Source of the DNA: Nostoc sp. FACHB-152
GTDB taxonomy: Bacteria; Cyanobacteriota; Cyanobacteriia; Cyanobacteriales; Nostocaceae
Direction of reading: 5' to 3'
Assembly: GCF_014697475.1 (NCBI RefSeq)
Contig: NZ_JACJRV010000038.1
Location: 1-62,859, forward strand
Length of the DNA: 62,859 nt
Made by a program: the position numbers and the translations under genes. Positions 18,592 through 28,443 of this stretch are shown here, piece by piece. The notes under the pieces are model-generated. The model was not told the origin of the DNA. It saw only the letters and a list, made by a program, of their open reading frames with translations, and made no database searches. The number at the start of each line of letters is the position of its first letter. The first letter of the stretch is position 1.

Positions 18592-21500
18592 ATGCAAATT
18601 ATTAAATCTCCGCTTGGAATTCAATCTCCTCTATATCCATCTAGTGTTTTAATACATAATAAATCCCTACTTCCATCTTTATTATTTAGCCCAATATATC
18701 CGTTAAACTCTATTCAAGAATTAAGTTTGAGTTTGCTTGAAGCTACTCCAATCAATAGCTTGGTAGAAGTATTGACTACATCTGCAAGTAGCTCATTGAT
18801 TGAGAAAAAAACTAATGTTCACTACATCGCATCTGAACCAGCCGCAATAAATGAAAAAAATAATGTTCCTGCACGAATTAATACCATTAGTATTAATCAA
18901 ACCTCTAAAAATTTGCCTAGTCAAAAACAAGCCAAATCTCAAGTTAATAATAAGAAATCTAATGCTAAAAAATCGAAATCAAAAAAACCAGCAAAAGCTA
19001 CACCTAAAAATCTGGAACCAGCAAATATAGCCATTAGTTCCGTTAATACTAAAGCATCTAAACAAGCATCCCAGACAATTGCATCTAAATCAAAGGCTTT
19101 AAAAGCTGATCGCAGTTCTGATATATCATTACCGGAAATTAACTCAGATACAGTACAGCAACTATCTACAGAAAGTAACCTTGTTCAGTTAGTTAACACT
19201 ACATCCTCTCAGACAAAAACATCTGCTGCTGAGACTGAGATGATAATACCTCAAACATTGGAGAGCGATCGCACTATTGAAACATTATCACCTCAAACAA
19301 AAATATCTCCGGCTGAGACTGAGATAAAAACGCCACAACCAACATCTCATCCTCAAATTTTGGAGAGCGATCGCACCCTTGAAACATCATCACCGCAGGC
19401 AAAAACATCTCCATCTTTGCAAGAGATGACAACACCTCAAACATTGGAAAGCGATCACACTGTTGAGACATCATCACCTCAGATAAAAACATCGACTGCT
19501 GAGACTGAGATAAAAACGCCACAGTCAGTATCTTATCCTCAAACATTGACAAGCGATCGCACTATTGAAACATCATCGCCGCAGGTAAAAACATCTCCGA
19601 CTGAGATGGAGATGATAGCACCACAACCAATATCTCATCCTCCAATTTTGGAGAGCAATCGCACTATTGAAACATCATCGCCGCAGATAAAAATATCTCC
19701 GGCTGAAACTGAGATGAGAACACCACAGTCACTATCTCATAGTCAAATATGGGAAAGCGATCGCACTACTGAAACATCATTGCCGCAGACAAAAATATCT
19801 CCGGCTGAAACTGAGATAAAAACGCCACAGTCGCTATATCATCCTCAAATACTGACAAGCGATCGCACTATTGAAACATCATCGCCGCAGGTAAAAACAT
19901 CTCCGACTGAGATGGAGATGACAACACCACAACCAATATCTCATCCTCAAGCATTGGAAAGCGAGCGCACTATTGAAACATCATCGCCGCAGATAAAAAT
20001 ATCTCCTGTGGAGACTGAGATGAGAACACCACAGTCACTATCTCATAGTCAAATATGGGAAAGCGATCGCACTACTGAAACATCATCCCCGCAGACAAAA
20101 ATATCTCCGGCTGAAACTGAGATAAAAACGCCACAGTCGCTATCTCATCCTCAAATACTGACAAGCGATCGCACTATTGAAACATCATCCCCGCAGATAA
20201 AAACATCGACTGTTGAGATGGAGATGAGAACACCACAACCAATATCTCATCCTCAAACTTTCCAAAGCGATCACATTGTTGAGACATCATCCCCGCAGAC
20301 AAAAATATCTCCGGCTGAAACTGAGATAAAAACGCCACAGTCAGTATCTTATCCTCAAATACTGACAAGCGATCGCACTATTGAAACATCATCCCCGCAG
20401 ATAAAAACATCGACTGTTGAGATGGAGATGACAACACCACAACCAATATCTCATCCTCAAACATTCCAAAGCGATCGCACTACTGAAACATCATCACCGC
20501 AGACAAAAATATTTCCGGCTGAGACTGAGATGACAGCATCACAACCAATATCTCATCCTCAAACATTGGAAAGTGATCGCATTGTTGAGACATCATCCCC
20601 GCAGATAAAAATATCTCCGGCTGAGATGGAGATGACAACACTACAACCAATATCTCATCCTCAAACATTCCAAAGCGATCGCACTACTGAAACATCATTA
20701 CAGAATACTCAGCCTCAAGTAATAATATCCTCGCCTGCTCAGAATACTTTTACACAAATAAACAAATTAACTGAGCATTCAAATACACCTACTGAGGTAA
20801 CACAATCGCATATACCAATCATAAAATCAGATACTCAACAACTATCTACACCAGCAATAATCAAAGCACTATCAACACCTAAGATACAACAATTAAATAT
20901 TAGTGCAGAGACTTCTACAGTTGTTCAAACTCAATCTAATAAAATAGTTGATAATAGTACGATAATTGCGAAAAACCCTTCTCAAATAGAAGTCATAAAA
21001 GATACTATACTTGATAGTCCACTACCGCCTAAAGGCTATGCTACAGGCGGACAAGTTACAACTTCTAGTAGTCTAGATAAACAAAAGATAGCACCATCGG
21101 ATACTGTACCTGCTATGCTTACTCCTGGTGAGTTTGTGGTTAATGCTAAAGATGCACAGAAAAACCTCACCTTGCTGAAGCACATCAATAGTAGTGGGAC
21201 ATTAGACAATCTAACTTCTGATAAATCACTAGATAATCTCACCTCTACAACAACTACAACTCAAGTTAAGGCTTCAAAAGATAATTTAGTACAACCAAAG
21301 AGTTCAGATATTAATTCAACAAAAGGCTTGGGTTCTTTAATAACTTTTACTTTAGGTTCAGAAGCAGAAAATCAGAGTATCTTAAATCTCAATTCTTTAC
21401 AATCAAACTTTTATCATAAGAGAACAAATCAATCAAACCAAAATTCAATTAATTATTTATTAACTCCCTTAATCTTTCGGAAGGCAGCTTCTATTCCTAA

Positions 21501-21909
21501 ATCATCTATTCAACAAGCTGCTTTATCTCCTCACCAGCCTAATATCAAAGAGTTAATAGGTAAAAATGAACTCTATAAAGCTTATGACACTTTTCCTACA
21601 TCTAGTTCTTCTAATCAAGAATTTCATAAACAGCATCCAGTAGCTTCTATTTCATCAAAACTACCCATAAGTTCTGCCAATAATCTAATTCAATCTAAAA
21701 ATACTATTCAAGACAAAGACATCATTACTGCTGATGCGACACCAAAAACAGAAACTATAGAAAAGAATTTCTCAAAAACGCCTCAAACAAATAATACTAA
21801 CCCTGTCGAGTTTGAACAACTTGCTCAAAATATCTATCAACTGTTGCGCCGTCGCCTCGAAAATGAGCAAGAGCGTCATGGTATTTTCTCAGGACGTTTG
21901 TCTTGGTAG
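18592..21909 (+). CDS. Repeat-rich tape-measure-like protein
   Basis: A 1105-residue, Ser/Thr/Pro-rich protein starting MQIIKSPLGI (an upstream TTG at 18580 is possible). Residues about 223-703 are some 14 copies of a 34-residue unit of the type SDRTIETSSPQ-K-SPAETE-KTPQ. Near 815-860 it has GYATGGQV and DTVPAMLTPGEFVVNA, a motif characteristic of tail tape-measure proteins of phages. The last 30 residues are charged and helical. Position between tube and hub genes fits a CIS tail-length or lumen protein. Unlike classical tape measures it is poor in predicted helix, so an alternative is a flexible lumen or cargo-linking protein. An 82-base spacer follows it less tightly than in the rest of the operon. 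Confidence 0.7.
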   Translation: MQIIKSPLGIQSPLYPSSVLIHNKSLLPSLLFSPIYPLNSIQELSLSLLEATPINSLVEVLTTSASSSLIEKKTNVHYIASEPAAINEKNNVPARINTISINQTSKNLPSQKQAKSQVNNKKSNAKKSKSKKPAKATPKNLEPANIAISSVNTKASKQASQTIASKSKALKADRSSDISLPEINSDTVQQLSTESNLVQLVNTTSSQTKTSAAETEMIIPQTLESDRTIETLSPQTKISPAETEIKTPQPTSHPQILESDRTLETSSPQAKTSPSLQEMTTPQTLESDHTVETSSPQIKTSTAETEIKTPQSVSYPQTLTSDRTIETSSPQVKTSPTEMEMIAPQPISHPPILESNRTIETSSPQIKISPAETEMRTPQSLSHSQIWESDRTTETSLPQTKISPAETEIKTPQSLYHPQILTSDRTIETSSPQVKTSPTEMEMTTPQPISHPQALESERTIETSSPQIKISPVETEMRTPQSLSHSQIWESDRTTETSSPQTKISPAETEIKTPQSLSHPQILTSDRTIETSSPQIKTSTVEMEMRTPQPISHPQTFQSDHIVETSSPQTKISPAETEIKTPQSVSYPQILTSDRTIETSSPQIKTSTVEMEMTTPQPISHPQTFQSDRTTETSSPQTKIFPAETEMTASQPISHPQTLESDRIVETSSPQIKISPAEMEMTTLQPISHPQTFQSDRTTETSLQNTQPQVIISSPAQNTFTQINKLTEHSNTPTEVTQSHIPIIKSDTQQLSTPAIIKALSTPKIQQLNISAETSTVVQTQSNKIVDNSTIIAKNPSQIEVIKDTILDSPLPPKGYATGGQVTTSSSLDKQKIAPSDTVPAMLTPGEFVVNAKDAQKNLTLLKHINSSGTLDNLTSDKSLDNLTSTTTTTQVKASKDNLVQPKSSDINSTKGLGSLITFTLGSEAENQSILNLNSLQSNFYHKRTNQSNQNSINYLLTPLIFRKAASIPKSSIQQAALSPHQPNIKELIGKNELYKAYDTFPTSSSSNQEFHKQHPVASISSKLPISSANNLIQSKNTIQDKDIITADATPKTETIEKNFSKTPQTNNTNPVEFEQLAQNIYQLLRRRLENEQERHGIFSGRLSW
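19258..20700 (+). repeat. In-frame 102-bp tandem repeats carrying HIP1
   Basis: Fourteen full units and one partial unit, each mostly 102 bases, inside the tape-measure-like gene. One unit, the second, is shorter at 28 codons. Most copies contain AGCGATCGCACT, so the HIP1 octamer encodes the S-D-R of each unit. Units alternate between two sub-types (SPAETEIKTPQS and SPTEMEMTTPQP), suggesting expansion by duplication of pairs. Confidence 0.95.
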
Positions 21910-21945
21910 ATTTCTGTAACTTCAATCATTAGGAGTACTCATTCA

Positions 21946-22521
21946 ATGGTTAATTCGCAAACACAAAAAAACCAAACACAAAATAATCTTGTAAAAGCAA
22001 AGTTAGTTTGTATAGATGACAACACTAACACGATTGAATTTATGTTTAATCCTAAAGAAATTCATTTTTCAAGAAGTAACAATTGGGAATACCAAACAGG
22101 TAATCGCGGAACTTCACTACTACCTAAAGTTTATTTTGCCGGACTTGAACCTTTTAAGTTTGAACTTCAGAACTTAATATTTGACACCTATGAAACCAAA
22201 AATTCCAGCCAACAAGGACAAAAACCATTAGCTTATTATATTGACCTTCTAAAAAAATGTGTAACTCCTGTGTCTAACGCTAATGAACGTCCACCAGTTT
22301 ATTACTTACAGTGGCAGGAAAAATATTTTCATTGCGTCGTTACTAGACTATCTTATACTTTCACGATGTTCCGCAGTGATGGCACACCTTTGCGAGCATT
22401 AGTAGATTTAGATTTATTAGAAGTTGATCCTTCTGATTCTCCAGGTGTTATTGAGCAAACTGCTTCTATTGGTTTAGACCGAACAACAGGACAATCTCAA
22501 AATTTAGCTCCCATAGAATAA
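21946..22521 (+). CDS. CIS hub connector / tube protein (Afp7-like)
   Basis: A 191-residue protein of the CIS_tube/LysM-hub family. Recognition features are an N-terminal KAKLVCIDDNTNTIEFMFNP with FNPKEI, the central LEPFKFELQNLIFDTYE, and the LVDLDLLEVD near the end. In Afp/PVC particles the equivalent Afp7 links the tube to the central spike and usually carries a LysM domain; here the C terminus stops soon after the core and no LysM motif is visible. AGGAG lies upstream of the ATG. The spike gene follows 35 bases later, so assembly of a hub complex is expected. Confidence 0.88.
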   Translation: MVNSQTQKNQTQNNLVKAKLVCIDDNTNTIEFMFNPKEIHFSRSNNWEYQTGNRGTSLLPKVYFAGLEPFKFELQNLIFDTYETKNSSQQGQKPLAYYIDLLKKCVTPVSNANERPPVYYLQWQEKYFHCVVTRLSYTFTMFRSDGTPLRALVDLDLLEVDPSDSPGVIEQTASIGLDRTTGQSQNLAPIE

Positions 22522-22556
22522 AGAAGTTAACTTTTTTGGAATTTTAAATTATAGTT

Positions 22557-24545
22557 ATGGCTACTCAACAAAAACCAGGACTTTATCTTTCGCAGTTACA
22601 GCTACAAATTAATGGTACAGATGCGCCAAAAGAATTGATGAATGATGTATTAGAGGTAATTGTAGAAGAAAGCCTACATTTACCTTCAATGTTTACATTA
22701 CTCATCAATAATACATATCTTTCAGGTACTAAGGGAAATAAGCCGTGGCGTTACGATAACTATTTTAAGATTGGTGATAAACTCAAATTAGGTTTTTCTA
22801 ATAGTACAACTTTAGATAAAGACTTCAATAATTACGAAAAGAACTATTTAATCGAGTGTGAAGTTACAGCAGTTGAAGCATATTTTCAAGAAACATCTGA
22901 CGCTCACATCCTGATTCGTGGTTATGATGTTTCTCATAGGCTACATCGTGGTCGTTACAATCGCTCATTTTTAAATCAAACTGATAGCGATATTGTTCGT
23001 AAAATTGCATCTGAAGTAAGTATACAACTTGGTAAAATAGAAGAAAGTGGGGAAACTCATGAATATATTTTCCAAGAGAATCAAACCAATATGGAATTTC
23101 TGCAACGACGAGCGGCTCTGATTGGTTTTTTGCTCTATGTTCAAGATAATAAGCTGAACTTTCATAAACCTGAAAAAGATTCTTCTTTAAACCTCAAATG
23201 GTTGATTGACATTAATAGCTTTTATCCGCGTGTGACAACTGCTCAACAAGTAAATAATGTGGAAGTTCGCTGTTGGGACTATACGCAAAAAAAACTGATT
23301 ACCTCAACAGCTAATTCTGAGAATGTTATTACCGAAACTGGTAGTGGAAAAGGAAGTAGCACCAGTACCGATTTTAACTTGAGTAACCAACCTCCCAAGA
23401 TGATTGTTGTAGACCAACCCGTTTATAACCCCAAAGATGCAGAGATGATAGCGCAAGCTTTGTGTAATGAACTGGGGGGAGAATTTGTTCATGCAGATGG
23501 CAAAGCCAACGGTAATCCAGAAATTCGCGCTGGAAAGGTGGTTAAACTGGAGGGAATGGGCGATCGCTACAACGGAGAATATCATATCACCGAAACACGC
23601 CACATCTATAAAAACCTAGTTTATACAACCGAATTTAGTGTCCGAGGTTTACGCGATCGCAGTTTACTTAAAACCCTATCACCACCAACACACTTACAAC
23701 CTGGGCAAACATTCTTAGTAGGTATTGTCACTGATAATAATGACCCCCAAAGCATGGGTAGAGTCAAAGTTAAATTTCCCACTTTAACAGAAGAACATAG
23801 TAGTTATTGGGCGAGAGTAGTAGGTTTAGGTGCTGCTAATAATCGAGGATTTTATTGTTTACCGGAAATAGATGACGAAGTTTTAGTTGGTTTTGAACAT
23901 GGGAATATTCATCGTCCTTTCATTATTGGAGGTGTTTGGAATGGTAAAGATAAAACACCTGAAAAAGTAGAAGATACCATTAACAAAGGTAAAGTCAGGC
24001 TACGTACAATTAGAACTCGCACAGGTCACACTGTTGAATTTGTAGAAGACGATGGAGGTGGTGGTAACGAAAATAATAGTAAAGATGGCATCTATATTTA
24101 TACAGCTGGTGGACATCATATCCGCTTGAATGATCAAGATAGTACCCCAGATGACCAATTCATAGAAATTGAAACTTCTGGGGGTCATAAAGTGCGTTTG
24201 GATGATGCGACAACTGCACAAGGTATCAGAATTACATCTTCTGGAGGTCATCAAGTCCACTTAAATGATAAGCCTCTACAATCAATTGAAATTCAAACAA
24301 CCTCTGGTCAAAATTTAACCCTTAATGATGAGGTGATGATAGTCAGTTTACAAACAAGCGGCGTGATTAGTATTCGGGCAGGAGCCGACGTTAACATTAA
24401 TGCTACAGGTGCTGTTAGTGTAGAAGCAAGTGAAGTTAATATATCTAGTCTTGCCATCACTATGGAAGCATCAGAAATTAACATGGCGGCTGCATCAATT
24501 TCTATGGAAGGTTTAGTAACCGCCAATGCCATACCAGTAGTGTGA
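22557..24545 (+). CDS. CIS central spike protein (VgrG-like, Afp8)
   Basis: A 662-residue VgrG-like spike. The N-terminal part (about 1-350) is the phage late-control D hub fold; an OB-fold of the gp5/baseplate-V type follows (VGIVTDNNDPQSMGRVKVKF, WARVVGLGA); the C-terminal 160 residues are a repetitive beta-structure with recurring GGHHIRLND, GGHKVRLDD, GGHQVHLND and GQNLTLND steps, expected to form the trimeric needle. No effector domain is fused, and no separate PAAR tip gene is seen nearby. It would sit at the centre of the baseplate and pierce the target membrane. Confidence 0.92.
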   Translation: MATQQKPGLYLSQLQLQINGTDAPKELMNDVLEVIVEESLHLPSMFTLLINNTYLSGTKGNKPWRYDNYFKIGDKLKLGFSNSTTLDKDFNNYEKNYLIECEVTAVEAYFQETSDAHILIRGYDVSHRLHRGRYNRSFLNQTDSDIVRKIASEVSIQLGKIEESGETHEYIFQENQTNMEFLQRRAALIGFLLYVQDNKLNFHKPEKDSSLNLKWLIDINSFYPRVTTAQQVNNVEVRCWDYTQKKLITSTANSENVITETGSGKGSSTSTDFNLSNQPPKMIVVDQPVYNPKDAEMIAQALCNELGGEFVHADGKANGNPEIRAGKVVKLEGMGDRYNGEYHITETRHIYKNLVYTTEFSVRGLRDRSLLKTLSPPTHLQPGQTFLVGIVTDNNDPQSMGRVKVKFPTLTEEHSSYWARVVGLGAANNRGFYCLPEIDDEVLVGFEHGNIHRPFIIGGVWNGKDKTPEKVEDTINKGKVRLRTIRTRTGHTVEFVEDDGGGGNENNSKDGIYIYTAGGHHIRLNDQDSTPDDQFIEIETSGGHKVRLDDATTAQGIRITSSGGHQVHLNDKPLQSIEIQTTSGQNLTLNDEVMIVSLQTSGVISIRAGADVNINATGAVSVEASEVNISSLAITMEASEINMAAASISMEGLVTANAIPVV

Positions 24546-24572
24546 AATCTGCAAATAAATACCATACCCTAT

Positions 24573-24602
24573 TAGGGGCGCACAGCTAGTTGTGCGCCCC
24601 TA
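24573..24602. repeat. Dispersed inverted repeat inside structural operon
   Basis: TAGGGGCGCACA and TGTGCGCCCCTA surround AGCTAGT. It lies between the spike and gp25 genes within a run of same-strand genes, so it may mark RNA processing or attenuation rather than an operon end. Confidence 0.85.
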
Positions 24603-24698
24603 CTAATTGAACATACACATAATATTTTCGACCTGCGACCAATAGGCATATACAAGCAACTCTATTATTCTGAATGTTATAGACGTTAAATAGCCAAT

Positions 24699-25106
24699 AT
24701 GGTTAATAGTCAACAACAAGATTATTTAGGTAGAGGTTGGGCTTTTCCATTACATCCAAATGTGCAAGGAGGAATAACATTAAACGCAGAAGCACAGAAG
24801 GTTAAAGAATCTATTTGGATTATATTACGCACTAGTTTAGGCGAACGTTTGTATCGTCCTAATTTTGGTTCACGCTTATCAGAATTAGCGTTTGCACCTA
24901 TGAATACTGACACCCTAATACAGATGCGTTTATATGTCTTAGAAGCTCTACAAAAATGGGAACCACGCATCATTATTGATGAAGTGCAAACTGACCCAGA
25001 TCCGATACGAGGACGAGTAGACATCATGATTAATTATCGTCTTAAAGAGGCTCCTGATATTTACAGTTTTGTTTATCCTTTTTACTTAAATTCAATGGCG
25101 GGATAA
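24699..25106 (+). CDS. Baseplate wedge protein, gp25/GpW family (Afp9)
   Basis: A 135-residue gp25-like protein: LGRGWAFPLHPNVQGGITLN, then LGERLYRPNFGSRLSELAFAP, both typical of the family. Gp25-type proteins nucleate sheath polymerisation and hold the wedge triplex in all contractile systems. It is followed after 2 bases by the gpJ-like gene, the usual wedge partner. Length is normal for the family. Confidence 0.95.
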   Translation: MVNSQQQDYLGRGWAFPLHPNVQGGITLNAEAQKVKESIWIILRTSLGERLYRPNFGSRLSELAFAPMNTDTLIQMRLYVLEALQKWEPRIIIDEVQTDPDPIRGRVDIMINYRLKEAPDIYSFVYPFYLNSMAG

Positions 25107-25108
25107 TT

Positions 25109-27310
25109 ATGGAATTTGATTTTCTCCCTAAACTGCCTTCTTCTAACTTGGACGATCGCACCTTTGATGAGTTAGTAGAAGAGTGTATCCTACGAATCCC
25201 ACGCTACTGTCCAGAGTGGACAGACCACAATATTAGTGACCCTGGGATTACGCTGATAGAACTTTTTGCTTGGTTAACTGACCAAATGTTGCTCAGATTC
25301 AACCGCATACCTCGTAAAAATTATGTAGCTTTTTTAGAATTATTGGGTATTCGTCTCCAGTCTCCAGCACCAGCACAAACAGACTTGACCTTTTACTTAA
25401 GCACAGATTTAGATGAAACTTATACAATTCCGGCTGGGGTGGAAGTAGCTACAGAACGAACAGAAACAACAGAAGCCATAGTTTTTACTACCGATCGCGC
25501 GTTGGTCATTGGTAAACCCAAATTGCGGAACTTTTTAACCTCTCAAACCTTAGAAGACCATCCTCAAACTTTGCGCGATCGCGTCACTAGTCAGTGGACT
25601 CATCAATCCAATGGTAATTGGGAAGGTCGAGAACAACTGCTATTTGAGGATCAACCAAAACCAGGTAATTGTTTTTATCTAGTGCTAGATCCAGAAGAAC
25701 CTTTAGAGGGAAATGTCTTGCGAATCACTTTTAGAGGAGCGGCTGCCACATCTACGGGTATTAATCCTAATCGTCCTCCCCGGACTTGGGAAGCGTGGGA
25801 CGGCGAACATTGGCAACCTGTACTCTTGCAAGAAGCAGATGATGAAACTCGTGGCTTCAGTTTTTATGAAATTGCTCAACAAGGTCGCAATCCCGCGCAA
25901 GGAGCAGATGTAGTTTTGCATCTCCCACAAACATGGCCGACTACTAACTTTAACACCTATCGAGGAAGGTGGCTGCGGTGCGTTTTTACAACTCCAGACA
26001 AAAACCAACCTGGTTACACTTATTCACCGCGAATTATTGGTTTATCTGTAGGAGCAATTGGCGGCACAGTAAATGCTAGTCACAATATTATTGTTCGCAA
26101 TGAACGCTTGGGAATTAGTAATGGCAAACCAGGCCAGACATTTCAATTACAAAGCGCACCGATTTTAGAGCGTCAAGAAAATGAGTATATTTTAGTAACT
26201 CCTCCTAATGGCTTGCCGCAAAAGTGGCAAGAAGTGAGAGATTTTGCTGATTCTAGTCTGAATGACCCCCACTACACTATTGATTCCCTCACTGGTAAAA
26301 TTCAGTTCGGGCCTTTGATTCGAGAACCTGACTCACTCAAACGCCAAACACAGATTCGCTCAAGAATACAACAGCCTACAAAAGAAGATTGGCTGACATA
26401 TAACAATACCAATTCTGAACCATCACTAGAGAATCAATATGGAGCCGTCCCACCGCCGGGAGCAGAAATTAAAATAGTTGCTTATCGCCTTGGTGGTGGA
26501 AGAAAAGGTAACGTTCAAAGTGGTACGCTGAGGTTTCTCAGAACGGCTATTCCCTATGTGACTAGGGTAACGAACCATCGAGCAGCACACAATGGCAGCG
26601 ATGCAGAAACCTTAGAACAAGCAGTTTTAAGAGCGCCGCAAATATTACGCACACGCGATCGCGCTGTTACCGTTGAAGACTTTGAAACTTTAACACTTCA
26701 AGCCAGCGCAGGTGCGATCGCTAGAGTTCGTTGCTTACCACCAGACTCATCTCGCGCCGCCGGAACAGTAAGTTTGTTAGTTGTACCAGAAGCAAATACA
26801 GAGGCGATCGTGCAAGGTGTGGGGATAGCACCAGACCAGCTTGTTTTAGAAGACGCACTCAAACAAAAAATCCTGCGATATTTAGATGACAGACGTTTGT
26901 TAGGAGTGCAGGTGCAATTGGGCGAACCGGAATATATAGGCGTTTCCGTCAGAGCGCAAGTTGCACTTGAATCAGCTTACAACCATCCCAACGCTCAACA
27001 AGAAATCTTATTTAATCTCCGCCTTGCGCTGTATCGATACCTCAATCCCATCACTGGAGGCCCAGAAGGTAAAGGCTGGCCTTTTGGACGACCTGTTTAT
27101 CCCTCAGACATCATTGCACTACTTCAGCAAACCCCTGGCGTGCGTTATTTAGGCCCTGTCTTGCTTTTTCCCATACACAAGCAAGGTCAGACTTGGATTC
27201 GACAAAAAGAGTCAGAACCTTATATTGACCCAGGCTTACAAGGTTTGGTCTGTTCTTGGGCTGATAGCAACTTGCGTTCAGGTCATGATATCACCTTGCT
27301 TACTCCCTGA
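25109..27310 (+). CDS. Baseplate assembly protein, gpJ/gp6-like (Afp11)
   Basis: A 733-residue putative baseplate protein. The N terminus has CPEWTDHNISDPGITLIELF, a hallmark of CIS baseplate J-like proteins, and the C-terminal half carries RAPQILRTRDRAVTVEDFE, typical of the gpJ fold. It should form the wedge core together with gp25 and the gpI-like product. The length agrees with eCIS homologues. The gene is almost contiguous with gp25 (2 bases) and precedes the gpI-like gene by 34 bases, so stoichiometric co-expression is likely. Confidence 0.93.
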   Translation: MEFDFLPKLPSSNLDDRTFDELVEECILRIPRYCPEWTDHNISDPGITLIELFAWLTDQMLLRFNRIPRKNYVAFLELLGIRLQSPAPAQTDLTFYLSTDLDETYTIPAGVEVATERTETTEAIVFTTDRALVIGKPKLRNFLTSQTLEDHPQTLRDRVTSQWTHQSNGNWEGREQLLFEDQPKPGNCFYLVLDPEEPLEGNVLRITFRGAAATSTGINPNRPPRTWEAWDGEHWQPVLLQEADDETRGFSFYEIAQQGRNPAQGADVVLHLPQTWPTTNFNTYRGRWLRCVFTTPDKNQPGYTYSPRIIGLSVGAIGGTVNASHNIIVRNERLGISNGKPGQTFQLQSAPILERQENEYILVTPPNGLPQKWQEVRDFADSSLNDPHYTIDSLTGKIQFGPLIREPDSLKRQTQIRSRIQQPTKEDWLTYNNTNSEPSLENQYGAVPPPGAEIKIVAYRLGGGRKGNVQSGTLRFLRTAIPYVTRVTNHRAAHNGSDAETLEQAVLRAPQILRTRDRAVTVEDFETLTLQASAGAIARVRCLPPDSSRAAGTVSLLVVPEANTEAIVQGVGIAPDQLVLEDALKQKILRYLDDRRLLGVQVQLGEPEYIGVSVRAQVALESAYNHPNAQQEILFNLRLALYRYLNPITGGPEGKGWPFGRPVYPSDIIALLQQTPGVRYLGPVLLFPIHKQGQTWIRQKESEPYIDPGLQGLVCSWADSNLRSGHDITLLTP

Positions 27311-27344
27311 AACCCAGACATAAAAACCTAATTAATTTAATGCC

Positions 27345-28376
27345 ATGCTACAAACTCTGTTCAGCACTCCTCTAGTCAGCATTCAACTAACCCCAATGCG
27401 GATTCCTGAAACTGTACCAAATCAAGAATCTACTTGGTTTGCTCCTGGTATAGCTACAGAATCCATCACACAAAAGAGTTTACTTGTCCATCCTGGAGAA
27501 TCTAGTGAAATAGTTGTACAAGTTAAAAACCTAGCACAGCGAAATTTGCGATTAACTTTAAAAGTTGAAGGTGACTTTCCTAGCGAATGGTGTCAAGTTG
27601 TCACCGAGGATAATAAGATTGCACCTGGCGCGCAAATGGATGCAGTGCTGTATTTCTCAATTCCTGCTAATTATTTTGAAGACCAACAAGCTATTAATCC
27701 TGAAAACAAAGACCGTTTAGTTCTCAATTTTCGTAGTAGGGTTTATGTCTATATCGACCCCGGCACTGAGAAAGAACAAATTGAGGAAGAAGAGTTTAAT
27801 TTATATATTCGCCCTCATAGCCGCTATATAAATTTTTTGCCAATTATATATCGTGAAGTTGATTTTATTGGTCGCTTCATAAAGATATTTGAAGAAACTG
27901 TTGAGCCACTAATTGAAAGTTTCAATGTCATGTGGGCTAATTTAGACTCTTTAACAGCACCACAAGCTTTATTACCTTTTTTAGCTCATTGGGTAGCTTG
28001 GCCTTTAGATCCTGTGTGGGATATTGCTCAACAACGTCGCTTAATTCGTCGTGCTATAGAACTTTATCGCTGGCGAGGAACTCGTAAAGGTTTACGTCTT
28101 TACTTACATCTTTATACAGGTTTGCCTTTAGATGAGCATATAGCTCAAGAAAGTAATAAACATATTAGTATTACAGAACCTTTTAGTCGAGGTTTTATAT
28201 TAGATTCAGCAAAATTAGGAGAAGATGCAGTCTTAGGAGGAGGGCAACCATATCACTTTAATATTCGCTTACGTTCTGATAACTATAAAAATATAGATGA
28301 AATATTAGTGCGACAAATTATTGAGCAAGAAAAACCTGCCTTTAGCACCTATAACTTGTTTGTAGAAAAATTTTAA
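27345..28376 (+). CDS. CIS baseplate protein, tail-protein-I-like (Afp12)
   Basis: A 343-residue protein. Residues about 45-155 look like a beta-sandwich (VHPGESSEIVVQVKNLAQRN), related in style to the Ig-like proteins later in the locus. The C-terminal part is the P2 gpI/Afp12-type fold, with FLPIIYREVDFIGRFIKIFE and LIRRAIELYRWRGTRKGLRL. It should complete the baseplate wedge with the gpJ-like protein. The N-terminal sandwich is an extension relative to phage gpI, and could bridge to an outer cage or membrane component. Confidence 0.88.
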   Translation: MLQTLFSTPLVSIQLTPMRIPETVPNQESTWFAPGIATESITQKSLLVHPGESSEIVVQVKNLAQRNLRLTLKVEGDFPSEWCQVVTEDNKIAPGAQMDAVLYFSIPANYFEDQQAINPENKDRLVLNFRSRVYVYIDPGTEKEQIEEEEFNLYIRPHSRYINFLPIIYREVDFIGRFIKIFEETVEPLIESFNVMWANLDSLTAPQALLPFLAHWVAWPLDPVWDIAQQRRLIRRAIELYRWRGTRKGLRLYLHLYTGLPLDEHIAQESNKHISITEPFSRGFILDSAKLGEDAVLGGGQPYHFNIRLRSDNYKNIDEILVRQIIEQEKPAFSTYNLFVEKF

Positions 28377-28443
28377 TAATCCAAGTTTCACAATTTTAAC
28401 CCCTGGACTTTACTTCTTTAATTACGAATTACAAATTAGTATT

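Noticed and set aside
19274-20668. Three minus-strand ORFs within the repeat-rich gene
   Set aside because: They repeat with the 102-bp period and are shadows of the in-frame repeats on the plus strand.
19258-20700. Regular repeats considered as a CRISPR array
   Set aside because: Units are near-identical over their whole length with no unique spacers, and they stay in frame in a long coding sequence.
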